A DNA stretch of 64,000 nt from Larkinella knui (GTDB taxonomy: Bacteria; Bacteroidota; Bacteroidia; Cytophagales; Spirosomataceae), in contig NZ_RQJP01000001.1 in the NCBI RefSeq assembly GCF_003858645.1, positions 62,001 to 126,000 of the forward strand, read 5' to 3'. The position numbers were made by a program, and so were the translations under genes. Numbering within the stretch: position 1 is the first letter of the stretch; each line of letters starts with the position of its first letter. The notes under the pieces are model-generated. The model searched no databases, was not told the DNA's origin, and saw only the letters and a program-made list of their open reading frames with translations. Positions 40,954 through 49,985 of the stretch are shown one piece after another.

Positions 40954-42486
40954 ATGCAACAATTCCTTCAAAAACTAAAAACACAACCCATGATGTCTGG
41001 CACCAGCACCGGCCAGGCGTTTTGGCACACGTCAGCGGAAGCGGATTTGCTCGATTCTCATTCACCCGTCGATGGCCAGCTGATGGCCCGCGTTTATCCG
41101 ACGACCCGCGAAGATTATGACCAGGTTGTGGAAACCGCCCGGGCGGCTTTCCTGAAATGGCGGCTGGTTCCGGCCCCCCGGCGGGGCGAAATTGTCAGAC
41201 AGATGGGTGAGCAGTTTCGGCAGTATAAAAAAGAACTGGGTACGCTCGTGAGCTACGAAATGGGAAAATCCCTGCAGGAGGGAATGGGCGAGGTTCAGGA
41301 GATTATCGATATCTGTGACTTTGCCGTGGGGCAGTCGCGCCAACTCTACGGGTTGACGATGCACAGCGAACGGCCCGATCACCGGATGTATGAGCAATGG
41401 CACCCGTTGGGGGTTGTCGGTATTATTTCGGCCTTCAATTTTCCGGTAGCGGTCTGGTCCTGGAACGCCATGCTGGCCTGGATCTGTGGCAATGTTTGCA
41501 TCTGGAAACCGTCGGAAAAAACTCCGCTGACGGCTTTGGCGTGCCAGCAGATCATTAAAGAAGTTCTGGAGCAGAATGAGGTGCCGGAAGGGGTTTCGTG
41601 CCTCATTACGGGTGGCCGCGATGTCGGTGCACTGCTGGCAGAAGACCCGCGGATTGCCCTCGTATCGGCCACCGGTTCCACGCGGATGGGGAAGGCGGTG
41701 GCCCAAACGGTTGCGGGCCGGTTGGGTCGTTATCTGCTGGAACTGGGCGGCAATAACGCGATGATCATATCCCAGCATGCCGACCTGAATGTGGCCATTC
41801 CGGCCATTGTCTTTGGCGCCGTTGGCACTGCCGGTCAGCGGTGTACGTCCACGCGCCGGCTCATCATTCAGGAGTCGATTTATGAGGACGTGAAGCAGCG
41901 ACTGGTGAAAGCGTACGGTCAGCTTCGCATTGGCAATCCGCTGGATGAAAAAAATCACGTCGGCCCGTTGATCGACCGGGCGGCTGTGGCCGGTTATCAA
42001 GCCGCTTTGTTTCAAATCAAGGAGCAGGGGGGGCGGTTACTGATCGACGGCGAAATACTGGAAGGCCCGGACTTCGAATCCGGGTGTTACGTTCGGCCCG
42101 CCATTGCCGAGATGCCTGCTCAGACTGAAGTGGTTCAACATGAGACCTTTGCGCCAATTCTATACCTGTTGAAATACGGTACTTTAGACGAAGCCATTGC
42201 CTTGCAGAATGGGGTCCCGCAGGGGTTATCGTCGTCAATTTTTACGCTCAACCTGCGTGAAGCCGAGCGGTTTCTCTCGGCCGCCGGGTCAGACTGCGGC
42301 ATTGCGAACGTGAACATTGGCACATCGGGGGCCGAAATTGGCGGTGCATTCGGGGGTGAAAAAGAAACCGGCGGAGGTCGTGAATCCGGCTCCGATGCCT
42401 GGAAAGCCTACATGCGCCGTCAAACCAACACCATCAATTACGGCACGACCTTACCGCTGGCCCAGGGAATCAAGTTTGAACTATGA
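40954..42486 (+). CDS. ALDH7-type aldehyde dehydrogenase (aminoadipate-semialdehyde dehydrogenase-like)
   Basis: A 510-residue NAD-dependent aldehyde dehydrogenase close to the antiquitin (ALDH7A1) group, which oxidises alpha-aminoadipate semialdehyde in lysine breakdown. Evidence: HPLGVVGIISAFNFPVAVWSWNAMLAWICGN, KPSEKTPL, catalytic Glu in LLELGGNN, nucleophile Cys in GTAGQRCTSTRRL, and the antiquitin-type C-terminus NIGTSGAEIGGAFGGEKETGGGRESGSDAWKAYMRRQT (cited only as position, about 445-485). A second start at 40990 (MMSG) is possible. The stop codon lies inside the left arm of a 23-bp-stem hairpin. Confidence 0.9.
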   Translation: MQQFLQKLKTQPMMSGTSTGQAFWHTSAEADLLDSHSPVDGQLMARVYPTTREDYDQVVETARAAFLKWRLVPAPRRGEIVRQMGEQFRQYKKELGTLVSYEMGKSLQEGMGEVQEIIDICDFAVGQSRQLYGLTMHSERPDHRMYEQWHPLGVVGIISAFNFPVAVWSWNAMLAWICGNVCIWKPSEKTPLTALACQQIIKEVLEQNEVPEGVSCLITGGRDVGALLAEDPRIALVSATGSTRMGKAVAQTVAGRLGRYLLELGGNNAMIISQHADLNVAIPAIVFGAVGTAGQRCTSTRRLIIQESIYEDVKQRLVKAYGQLRIGNPLDEKNHVGPLIDRAAVAGYQAALFQIKEQGGRLLIDGEILEGPDFESGCYVRPAIAEMPAQTEVVQHETFAPILYLLKYGTLDEAIALQNGVPQGLSSSIFTLNLREAERFLSAAGSDCGIANVNIGTSGAEIGGAFGGEKETGGGRESGSDAWKAYMRRQTNTINYGTTLPLAQGIKFEL

Positions 42487-42542
42487 CTTTAAAGTTAAGA
42501 GTTGGCCAACCGCACGGGCGGCCAACTCTTAACTTTAAAGTC
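42485..42542. repeat. 23-bp perfect-stem hairpin, copy 1 of an interspersed element
   Basis: Bases 42485-42507 are the exact reverse complement of 42520-42542, with the 12-base loop aaccgcacgggc. The hairpin begins inside the stop codon of the dehydrogenase gene and ends one base before the stop of the converging epimerase gene. The central 38-40 bases recur almost exactly at 53.4 kb. Confidence 0.8.
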
Positions 42543-43508
42543 TTAACTTAAACTAACGCGGATTGTGCCTTTTGCCACTTCATTGGGTTCCAGAATGATC
42601 AAGCCCTGGCCGTTATTAAGCGCATTGACATTGCTCGTGAGCGATTCGATGGCAATCGTTTCACGGCCCGGGGGCGTAAAAACGACCAGATAGCCGAATT
42701 TTTTCGGACCGGTTTCCTGCCAGATGTTTAGTTGCAGTCCCTGTTTGGCAGAACGTAAAACCGTGGTTACACCCTCACCGTTGTTTTCTTCGACGATAAA
42801 AACCGCATCCAAATTCCGGTCCCGAAGCGAAGCTTCGCCTTTATGCCCGAACAATTCTTCACCAATGGGTAGCAGATTATCATCCAGCAAAACTTGTTTG
42901 GCGGCAGGCAGGGAAATGGTTAGCTGATCGACTGGTTCATCATTGAGGGTGAAATACGGATGCCAGCCAAAGCTGACCGGCGCGGTCCTGTTGCCGGTAT
43001 TCTGAGCCTCATACGTTACCGACAACCCTGCCACTGACAGCGTATACCGGATTCTGAACTCAAACGCAAACGGATAGCCGGGATAAGAACCATCGTGGAC
43101 ATACCGCAAAATTAGCGATGCTTCTGAAGGATTGATTTCCTGCCCGAATAACTCGAAAGCCTGTCTCGCAACAAAACCGTGAATGGCGTTATCGTGATGG
43201 GCTTCATTCATTGGAAGCGTGTACATTTCACCTTCAAATCCGTAGATACCGTGCCGGATGCGGCTGGGAAACGGAAAAAGAAGCGCACTCGCATAGGTTT
43301 CGTCGGCCAACAGAGCCTGGGGCGATTTGGGGGCTCTGAGCAGCGAAATGAGACCTGATTCACGGTCCGGGCTTTTAGGCCGCAATACGAGTTGCCGGAC
43401 AATGGCACCGTGTGCGGGCAAAATGCTTACAAATTCTCCGGTTTCGGTATTCTCAATGCGGTATTCGGTGAGCCAGCCAAAGGGCTGGTGGTGGATTTCA
43501 AAGGGCAT
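42543..43508 (-). CDS. Aldose 1-epimerase family protein
   Basis: A 321-residue galactose-mutarotase-fold protein. Landmarks are the N-terminal EYRIENTETGEFVSILPAHGAIVRQL, the catalytic-region histidines in NAIHGFVAR and SFGWHPYF, and the C-terminal Glu region PPGRETIAIESLTSNVNALN. It interconverts anomers of aldoses such as glucose or galactose, or acts on a hexose-phosphate. ATG at 43508 is chosen over an in-frame TTG 12 bases upstream. It is divergent from the GH43-like gene. Confidence 0.9.
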   Translation of the reverse strand: MPFEIHHQPFGWLTEYRIENTETGEFVSILPAHGAIVRQLVLRPKSPDRESGLISLLRAPKSPQALLADETYASALLFPFPSRIRHGIYGFEGEMYTLPMNEAHHDNAIHGFVARQAFELFGQEINPSEASLILRYVHDGSYPGYPFAFEFRIRYTLSVAGLSVTYEAQNTGNRTAPVSFGWHPYFTLNDEPVDQLTISLPAAKQVLLDDNLLPIGEELFGHKGEASLRDRNLDAVFIVEENNGEGVTTVLRSAKQGLQLNIWQETGPKKFGYLVVFTPPGRETIAIESLTSNVNALNNGQGLIILEPNEVAKGTIRVSLS

Positions 43509-43922
43509 TTTTCGAGTCAATTAAGGTTTCAATTGGGGGAAGGCACTGCCTGGTTCAAAGATAACGTCCCGAATCAGGCAACTGTTTAAGGCGATGTGAA
43601 ATTTGAAATGGATACCCCATTTTGCTTGAGAGTTTGCAGGAATAAGCGGTAATTACAGGCTGGCAAATTATCCCGGCAAGTAATGAGGTAAAATTAGTAC
43701 AGATCGGCCGGAGAATCCAGTTTACGGTGAAATTCGGCGTAGTCGAAACGGTCTGGAAACGGGTTGAGAAACACCCGTTGGCATTTAAAACCAGGTTGTG
43801 GGTAAATAAAAGGGATTCAGGGCCGCTGCCTGACGGCAAAATCCTTACAAATTCTCCAGGCGGTAGGCGGTAGGATGAACGGCTTGGCCGACTTTAGAAG
43901 GTCGTTACTTTTGAAGATCAAT
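43509..43922. other. Gap between epimerase and GH43-like genes; short duplicated segment
   Basis: About 410 bases with no convincing gene. A 94-codon minus-strand frame exists but has no recognisable product. One feature is visible: bases 43835-43857 match 43417-43439 inside the epimerase gene at 22 of 23 positions. That suggests a small duplication or a decayed copy of the epimerase 5' end. Confidence 0.4.
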
Positions 43923-45035
43923 ATGAACATTCGGTTTTCGCATGTAAGCAACAGTTCTTACACCCTGCACTTTTTCGTGAACAGAACCCGTGGAATTAGT
44001 CTGCTGGCTTTCTTCCTGCTTAGCGTGCTCTCCCTGAATGCGCAGCCAGGTTACGTGGACGGACGCCCGGTGGCGCACCACCGGATGGCTTGCCGCGACG
44101 AAGGAATCGTGCTGCGGTATGGCGATGGTCCGGATAGCTGCGATACGTATGGGGCCCGTGAAGCGGTGGTCAATCAGGAGGGTGACCGGTATTACTTATT
44201 TTATGACGGCGCGGGAAAAGACGGTTGGATTGCCTGCCTGGCAGAAAGCCGGGACCTGCGAAACTGGACCAAGCGCGGCCTGGTTCTGGAACTGGGCAAA
44301 CCGGGCAGTAACGACGCAAAAAGTGCCTCCTCGCCCTGGGTGATCAAAGAGAATGATACCTGGCACATGTTTTATGTGGGGACGCCCAATGCCACCCCGC
44401 CCCCGTACCGAATACCGGCGTTTCCTTATCTGACGATGAAAGCGCAGTCGCGCTCGCTCGCCGGCCCCTGGAAAAAACAATATGACGTGGTGGCCCTGCC
44501 GCCCAAAGAAAACAGCTTTTATACGGTCACCTCCAGTCCCGGTTTTATCGTCCGGCAGGGCAACGAGTACCTTCAATTCTTTAGTGGGGCGACCCAGGAA
44601 GGCAAAACGATCAAACGAACGTTAGGCATTGCCCGGACAAAGGACTTGAACGCTTCTTGGAAAATCGACGAAAAACCCATTTTCCCACTGGACGAACAAG
44701 TGGAGAACTCGTCGGTATTTTTTGATACGAAAACGAAAACCTGGTACCTCTTCACGAATCACATCGGTATTAACTCCAAACGCGAAGAATATACGGATGC
44801 CATCTGGGTTTACTGGACGAAGGACCTCAATCGGTGGCGGTCCGAAGACAAAGCCATTGTCCTGGATGCGACTAATTCGATCTGGGCAAAAGGAACCATT
44901 GGTATGCCGACGGTGATCCAGGTGGGCAACCGGCTGGCCTTACTCTACGATGCTGCCGAAGGCCCCAGCACCAGCCACATGCGCCGAAGCATCGGGCTCG
45001 CCTGGATGGAGTTGCCGTTGAAACTATCCCACTAG
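43923..45035 (+). CDS. GH43/GH130-like five-bladed propeller glycosidase
   Basis: Predicted secreted glycosidase of about 370 residues. The hydrophobic segment ISLLAFFLLSVLSLNAQ is a signal peptide. Propeller blades follow with the repeating form REAVVNQEGDRYYLFYDG, SPWVIKENDTWHMFYVG, SSPGFIVRQGNEYLQFFSG and SSVFFDTKTKTWYLFTNH, as in GH43, GH117 and GH130-type enzymes. ATG at 43923 is chosen; an in-frame ATG at 43875 would lengthen the N-region. It is divergent from an aldose epimerase, which suggests a small sugar-processing pair. The exact GH family is uncertain. Confidence 0.78.
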   Translation: MNIRFSHVSNSSYTLHFFVNRTRGISLLAFFLLSVLSLNAQPGYVDGRPVAHHRMACRDEGIVLRYGDGPDSCDTYGAREAVVNQEGDRYYLFYDGAGKDGWIACLAESRDLRNWTKRGLVLELGKPGSNDAKSASSPWVIKENDTWHMFYVGTPNATPPPYRIPAFPYLTMKAQSRSLAGPWKKQYDVVALPPKENSFYTVTSSPGFIVRQGNEYLQFFSGATQEGKTIKRTLGIARTKDLNASWKIDEKPIFPLDEQVENSSVFFDTKTKTWYLFTNHIGINSKREEYTDAIWVYWTKDLNRWRSEDKAIVLDATNSIWAKGTIGMPTVIQVGNRLALLYDAAEGPSTSHMRRSIGLAWMELPLKLSH

Positions 45036-45612
45036 GCGGGGCGGTTTTCATTCGGCTTCCATACTTGTCTGAGCCTGGCCGAATCAGCTGCCTTTTCAGC
45101 AGGGAATAAGCCAATGCGGGCTAAAAAACCTCTTTCTACCTTCAAGTTTCTTCTTTTTGATTTCCGGCACCCGGTTTCAACCCGGCCAAAAAAACCAGGC
45201 AGACTTGTTAACCGCCCCCGTACGTCCGGCATCGTCATTCGAACCAGAGCCACACCGGCTCAACGAGTGAATACTTTCTACTCCGCTTTTGGTAGATACC
45301 CCAATGCCCGGGCCGTCCTGCGCCACAGGACCGGTCGAAAGCTTGCCCGGTTTCTGTAAAAAGCGGCAGGAATGCGTGCCAATGAACAAGTCTCTATGGA
45401 AAAGCGACTAAAATGGGATGACTCGAAAATACGCGCCAGTTTCAGTATGCAATCGTACTTTCTTTTTAGTGGAATTTATTGAATTTAACCGATGGAAAAT
45501 AGCAATTAAAAGGCAAGATTGATTCTTTATCGAATTTCCTATTAAAAGACAAAAATCTGTAAGTAACTTGTTGAAAAATAACTTTTCGAGGTCTATTTGT
45601 AAGACATGTACT
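45036..45612. other. 577-base region without a recognisable gene
   Basis: Frames of up to about 80 codons exist on both strands but none resembles a known protein. The first part is GC-rich like coding DNA; from about 45420 it becomes AT-rich, as expected for the promoter of the next gene. A decayed gene is possible. Confidence 0.4.
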
Positions 45613-46713
45613 ATGAATAGAGCTGGTATGTTTCTGTGCTTTTTAATACACTTTTCGAAAGTGGCCTCAGGCCAGATAACGGCGGATACTCTGAAATCGC
45701 AGCGGCAATTTGGCTTAACCTGGCAGCAGGGCATTTCAAAATCCAGCCAGGTTGTTCCGGCTTCCCGACAGCCGCCTATCGGAATCGAGTTGACGTATAG
45801 CCAGGTTAGTAGGGGTCGGCAGGCGTGGGAAAATTGCCACTGTTTTGCGCAGGTGGGCGGCTACATCAATTACATTACCTTTAGAAATCCCGTTCCGTTG
45901 GGGCGCACGGCGGGGGCTGGCCTGTTTTTCGAACCACTCATCAATTACCGCCGGCGGCTTTATTTTTCCGTTCGGGTTTTGGCCGGACTTACGTACCTGA
46001 CCCGGGTTTATGACCCACTAACGAACCCAACCAACGACCACTTCAGCATGCCGGTCAGCGCATTGATTGCCGCCAGCTTTCTATCCCATTACCGCCTGAC
46101 GCGGCTGTGGAACCTGACGCTTGGCGCTACGTACAACCACATTTCCAATGCCGGAACGCGGTTGCCCAATCAAGGCATGAATATTCCGACTATAGCCCTG
46201 GGCGCACAGTATCAGTTGCATCCGGCGTTTTTTCCCGACACCCGTCTGTGGAAACCGGCCCCGTTATCCCGACGATGGATGAGCCGGGCGCTTCTGATGG
46301 CTTCGGTGCGGGTTTTACCAAAAACGGACAAAAAGCCCGAAATGACGTTGCCGGTATTTGGTCTGAATGTCACAGGAGGGTATCGAATGACCCGAAACCA
46401 TGCCCTGTCTGCGGGTTTCGAGCTGGTGGATGACCGGTATTTTAAGGAGCAGGTTATCACCTGGACAAAAGGGCGGGTTACCGATGCGCGGCAGGCTACG
46501 CTTCTGGCGGGTTACGAATTCTGGCAAGGCCGTTTCATTTTTGCCGCCCACCACGGCTGGAACATCGTTCGCCCTCAGTGGTATAAACCGACTACCTATC
46601 AGCGGTATAATCTGCTGTATCGAATTCAAAACGGAATTACGATCGGAATGAGTGTGAAAGCCTACGGCGAAAATACGAAAGGCTTTAGTGTTATGGCAGG
46701 CTATAGCCTATAA
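45613..46713 (+). CDS. PagL/acyloxyacyl-hydrolase-like outer-membrane protein
   Basis: A 366-residue exported beta-barrel protein (signal peptide to about residue 20, VASGQ). The motif NHISNAGTRLPNQGMN (H176, S178) matches the H-x-S-N...PN-x-G signature of PagL-type lipid A 3-O-deacylases, in which His, Ser and Glu form the active site. At the position I expect for the Glu there is Asn (about residue 190), so activity may differ. The protein is longer than classical PagL (about 150-180) because a second barrel-like region follows. ATG at 45613 is preferred to TTG at 45568. Confidence 0.7.
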   Translation: MNRAGMFLCFLIHFSKVASGQITADTLKSQRQFGLTWQQGISKSSQVVPASRQPPIGIELTYSQVSRGRQAWENCHCFAQVGGYINYITFRNPVPLGRTAGAGLFFEPLINYRRRLYFSVRVLAGLTYLTRVYDPLTNPTNDHFSMPVSALIAASFLSHYRLTRLWNLTLGATYNHISNAGTRLPNQGMNIPTIALGAQYQLHPAFFPDTRLWKPAPLSRRWMSRALLMASVRVLPKTDKKPEMTLPVFGLNVTGGYRMTRNHALSAGFELVDDRYFKEQVITWTKGRVTDARQATLLAGYEFWQGRFIFAAHHGWNIVRPQWYKPTTYQRYNLLYRIQNGITIGMSVKAYGENTKGFSVMAGYSL

Positions 46714-46876
46714 GTGCCTGAGTGGACTGATCTTAGTTGATAACCGGCGAAGCGGGAAGCGGGCACACTGAAAATTTATTTTGATGAAATGAAATCCAGA
46801 AATGTGACTTCTGCGGTATATCATCGTATAGTATAGTAGTGAGTGTATCATCACTAAATAAAACAGACTAATCACC

Positions 46877-47710
46877 GTGTTTGCATCTGAAGAAATACTT
46901 TCTCTCGACGAACGATACAAAGCTCATAATGAAATTAGCCAGATCAAAATGGCACTGGAACGGGAGGCTTTGTTTGGGGAGGGACGTTTGCCGCAGGAAG
47001 TGGTCGATCTGCGGGAAAAACAGCATAACTTTTTATACTATCAACTCACGACAACGGCCCGTACCGTATCCGTTTATGACTTCATCGGGCGACCGTTTTA
47101 TCCGGCTCTTTCTGATTTGACGGACATTCAGGTTAGCCGCGAAGTGGATCGCCTGCTGCTGCTACTTGGTCACCATGGCATTGAAATCTCCATATCCGAT
47201 CCACACAGCAATGCCGATGACCGGAAACTCTATGCATTTTTGATTCAGACGGTTTTTAAGCGGGAAATAAAGGAGGTCCGCCTGCCGGGCATCAATTACA
47301 GCATCGATTATAATTACTATTGTCCGGATTATACGCATTCCTGTATTTTCATTGCCGACGAATTACTGACCGGGTTGTTCGAGCATGATTATGAGCGGTT
47401 TGAAGGCTGCCTGTCCGATCATTTTTATATCAATAACAACCCTCTCGATGATTTATACCAGAATGTCATTGACAAATTTGACAAGTACAGAGCCTACCTT
47501 GAAAACTATATGCTGGTCGGCTGGACGGTTGAAGGCATTGAAATGGACGAAAATCAGCGGAAGGCCACGGTTCATTTAGCGCTTAATTACGGATTGGAGC
47601 GCGACCGGAAACCGCTGTTTACGAACAAGGGCCACCTGGTTTGTTATGGCAATAAAAGCAGCTGGTGGTTTATTCACCGCATCGACTGGCCCGGCTTATT
47701 TCTGGAATAA
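46877..47710 (+). CDS. Orphan cytoplasmic protein of unknown function
   Basis: I do not recognise this 277-residue protein. It starts with GTG, has no signal peptide, and is acidic and rich in Tyr, Asp and Leu. The first 60 residues are helical and charged. The middle has a DPHSNADDRKLYAFLIQTVFKRE segment, and a Tyr/Asn-rich stretch follows (INYSIDYNYYCPDYTHS). The C-terminal 75 residues (from DKFDKYRAYLENYMLVGW) resemble an NTF2/SnoaL-like alpha-beta cone in pattern only. Codon use and coding density look like the neighbours, so it is probably real. Confidence 0.65.
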   Translation: MFASEEILSLDERYKAHNEISQIKMALEREALFGEGRLPQEVVDLREKQHNFLYYQLTTTARTVSVYDFIGRPFYPALSDLTDIQVSREVDRLLLLLGHHGIEISISDPHSNADDRKLYAFLIQTVFKREIKEVRLPGINYSIDYNYYCPDYTHSCIFIADELLTGLFEHDYERFEGCLSDHFYINNNPLDDLYQNVIDKFDKYRAYLENYMLVGWTVEGIEMDENQRKATVHLALNYGLERDRKPLFTNKGHLVCYGNKSSWWFIHRIDWPGLFLE

Positions 47711-47724
47711 CCGGGCGCTGAGTT

Positions 47725-48513
47725 TTACATTTCACCTTCAACGCCTAAACCGAACAGGGCAAAATCGTATTTTACCGGGTCGACCGGATCAAATTGCTTC
47801 AGGGTTTGGGTCAACTCAAGGGCGGCCGTCCAGTCGGTTTGCGAACGGGTCAGCAGGGCTAATTTCCGGGCCACGCGCCCCACGTGAACATCGATTGGAA
47901 TCACCAGTTGTTCCGGTTTGATGCGGGTCCAGATGCCAAAGTCAACCCCCTGATCATCGCGCCGGACCATCCAGCGCAGAAACATATTCAGGCGTTTGCA
48001 GGACGAATTCCGGCTGGGCGTTGCAACGTGTTTGCGGGTGCGGTCCGGAAAAAACGGGTCGTCACAAAACCGGTTGTGAAAAGCTTCCAGAAACGGACCC
48101 GCGGAGTTGAGCCCGTTTTCAGGAGCATACGCACCCCACTCCGTGGGTACAAAAGCATCTTCCAGCGTTTCGTGCTGCTGGTAATAGGTATGAAAAAAGT
48201 GCAGGAAGTAGAGGGTGTCCGTTGCGTTGAACGTTCGGTGTTTGAAATCCAGAAATCGTTTGAGATCCGTTTCCTGATGATTCAAAACGAAATCATACGG
48301 TGCACCATCCATGCGCTCAATCAGGTCGTTGGCTTTTTTTAAAATGACCGGACGTTGCCCCCAGGCCAAAACAGCCGCCCAAAAACCCATAATTTCAATG
48401 TCCTGCTGCCGGTTAAACCGGTGCGGAATACTGATGGGATCTTTTTCAATAAACGAACGTCGATTATACTGCTCGACTTTTTTATCGAGTAATTCCTTTA
48501 CTTGATCGTACAT
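47725..48513 (-). CDS. TIGR02757 (DUF2400) family protein
   Basis: A 262-residue protein of the TIGR02757/DUF2400 family, widespread in Bacteroidota and of unknown biochemical role. Characteristic pieces are DPISIPHRFNRQQDIEIMGFWAAVLAWGQR, the KRLNMFLRWMVRRDD motif and IPIDVHVGRVARKL, which resemble helix-hairpin-helix DNA-glycosylase folds. ATG at 48513 is preferred to the in-frame GTG 21 bases upstream. A DNA-related role is suggested by fold only. Confidence 0.92.
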   Translation of the reverse strand: MYDQVKELLDKKVEQYNRRSFIEKDPISIPHRFNRQQDIEIMGFWAAVLAWGQRPVILKKANDLIERMDGAPYDFVLNHQETDLKRFLDFKHRTFNATDTLYFLHFFHTYYQQHETLEDAFVPTEWGAYAPENGLNSAGPFLEAFHNRFCDDPFFPDRTRKHVATPSRNSSCKRLNMFLRWMVRRDDQGVDFGIWTRIKPEQLVIPIDVHVGRVARKLALLTRSQTDWTAALELTQTLKQFDPVDPVKYDFALFGLGVEGEM

Positions 48514-48600
48514 GGGAATGGATAGGACCGCCACGGCAAACGGTCGGCGGTTCGGAAAGACTCAGCCGGGTCGTGAAGTCGTAAGAATGCCGATAAACCG

Positions 48601-48822
48601 TTATTTGCTTTTTCCTCCGCTTAAAACATACACGACGCCTTGTGAAATTTTGGAAAAAAACGAAACAACGATGGAGAAAACGGCGGTAAAAACGGCAATA
48701 ATCGGATAAGAAAGGGTGAAAACCACACTCCAGACTTTGTAGCCGGCCGTTGCTTTCATCTTATCTTCCCGCTCTTTGTGCCGTCGGGCAATGCGTTCGG
48801 CTTTTTGTTCTTGCGTAAGCAT
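48601..48822 (-). CDS. Small membrane protein of unknown function
   Basis: A 73-residue protein with a strongly basic N-terminal helix (QKAERIARRHKEREDK), one long hydrophobic segment or hairpin (about 28-58, VFTLSYPIIAVFTAVFSIVVSFF) and a short basic tail. No family is recognised. It is on the same strand as its neighbours, and the composition is that of a genuine membrane peptide rather than chance. Confidence 0.65.
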   Translation of the reverse strand: MLTQEQKAERIARRHKEREDKMKATAGYKVWSVVFTLSYPIIAVFTAVFSIVVSFFSKISQGVVYVLSGGKSK

Positions 48823-48845
48823 AGGTACGATTAACGTCGAATAGG

Positions 48846-48924
48846 AATGGCAGAATGGTTTAAAATGGCAGAAAAGATGGTTTTAAAAGAAGGCTATCCA
48901 ACCATTTTTAACCATTCAGCCATT
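48846..48924. repeat. Imperfect 23-bp-stem hairpin of AATGG words
   Basis: Bases 48846-48868 pair with 48902-48924 at 21 of 23 positions, loop 33 bases. The arms repeat the words AATGG and TTAAAATGG. It lies between the LysM gene stop and the small membrane-protein gene, both on the minus strand. Confidence 0.55.
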
Positions 48925-48935
48925 TAACCATTAAA

Positions 48936-49985
48936 TCAAGGTACTAAATAACTAACCTCAGCACGAAAACGCCGATCGACCGGAGAAAGTTTCTCAAAAG
49001 CACGGGCCGAGATCTTGACGATCACTTTGTCGTTGACACTCGTTGCGGGGAGTCGCCCGATTATTTTTACCCAGATCGACTGCTGATTCATGTCGTTTCG
49101 CACCAAAACGAGTGTTCCAATGGGTGCCGTTCGGTGCAGAGCCAGGTATTTGTTCGAGTTGTTGGAGGATTCGATGATTTCAGCCATTCCGATTTCGGAA
49201 ACCCGACGGGCGTTGCCACCCGGGTTTGGAAGCGGGCCGGTGTCGCCAGGGCGAATGATGCGGGGTTCCGAGGGAGCCGACGATGGGGGCTCGGTGGTGG
49301 GCCGTTCGGTTTCGGCGGGCCGGGCCGGTTCTTCGCGCGGGGGTGAAGCCGTCCGCGGAGGGGCCGGGCGTTCGGTTTTTGGGGAATCATTTCGGGACGT
49401 TCGCGAAATTTCGGCTGACGAATCGGACCGGTGGGTCGTCTGGGGTTTGGCCGATGGCTCCCGAACCCGCCACGCTTTCTCGGACACGATCAGGGCCTGA
49501 CCACTCACAATATGATCGGCCGGGAGATTATTCCACTTGCGGACATCCTCCATCGAAACCCCGTACCGGGCGGCCAGACTATACAGCGTTTGTCCCGGCT
49601 CGACCTGGTGAATACCGCTATTGGCTTCTTTAACGGTTTCCTGTTTCACTTCACGCTCTTCCCGTTTCAGCTCTTTTTCTTCCTGTTTCAGGGCTTTGGT
49701 AACCGCTTTTTCTTCTTTTCGGGACAGATTGCCAGCCGGAACGCGAACCACCTGATCGTATTTGAAATTGTCGGTCATACCCGGATTGGCGTCTTTGATC
49801 GCCTGAACGGTTGTGTTGTATTTCCGAACGAGTGAATACAGCGTTTGACCCTGTTCCACCCGGTGGAGTACGTACAATTTACCGTCTTTTTTCTCCATAC
49901 CGAGCGAATCGGGCAGGATGGGGTGGGCTTGAATACTGATACTGGTCAGCCAGCCAGTTACTAACAGCGGCAACAGTCGCTTCAT
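48936..49985 (-). CDS. LysM-domain cell-wall protein with RlpA-like C-terminus
   Basis: A 349-residue exported protein (signal peptide about 1-20). LysM 1 lies at about 39-83 (HRVEQGQTLYSLVRKYN), a charged Lys/Glu coiled-coil at 88-120, and LysM 2 at 125-168 (HQVEPGQTLYSLAARYG). A Pro/Glu/Arg/Thr-rich linker spans 172-255. The final 85 residues form a small beta domain like the RlpA double-psi barrel (IGTLVLVRNDMNQQSIWVKIIGRLP). It probably binds peptidoglycan. ATG at 49985 overlaps the DUF4905 stop by four bases (ATGA), so the two genes are coupled. Confidence 0.87.
   Translation of the reverse strand: MKRLLPLLVTGWLTSISIQAHPILPDSLGMEKKDGKLYVLHRVEQGQTLYSLVRKYNTTVQAIKDANPGMTDNFKYDQVVRVPAGNLSRKEEKAVTKALKQEEKELKREEREVKQETVKEANSGIHQVEPGQTLYSLAARYGVSMEDVRKWNNLPADHIVSGQALIVSEKAWRVREPSAKPQTTHRSDSSAEISRTSRNDSPKTERPAPPRTASPPREEPARPAETERPTTEPPSSAPSEPRIIRPGDTGPLPNPGGNARRVSEIGMAEIIESSNNSNKYLALHRTAPIGTLVLVRNDMNQQSIWVKIIGRLPATSVNDKVIVKISARAFEKLSPVDRRFRAEVSYLVP

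Noticed and set aside
43555-43839. 94-codon minus-strand frame beside the epimerase gene
   Set aside because: No recognisable product; the only similarity is a 23-base repeat of the epimerase gene just beyond its start.
45114-45359. 81-codon Arg/Pro-rich frame
   Set aside because: Composition typical of a wrong frame in GC-rich DNA; no homology recognised.
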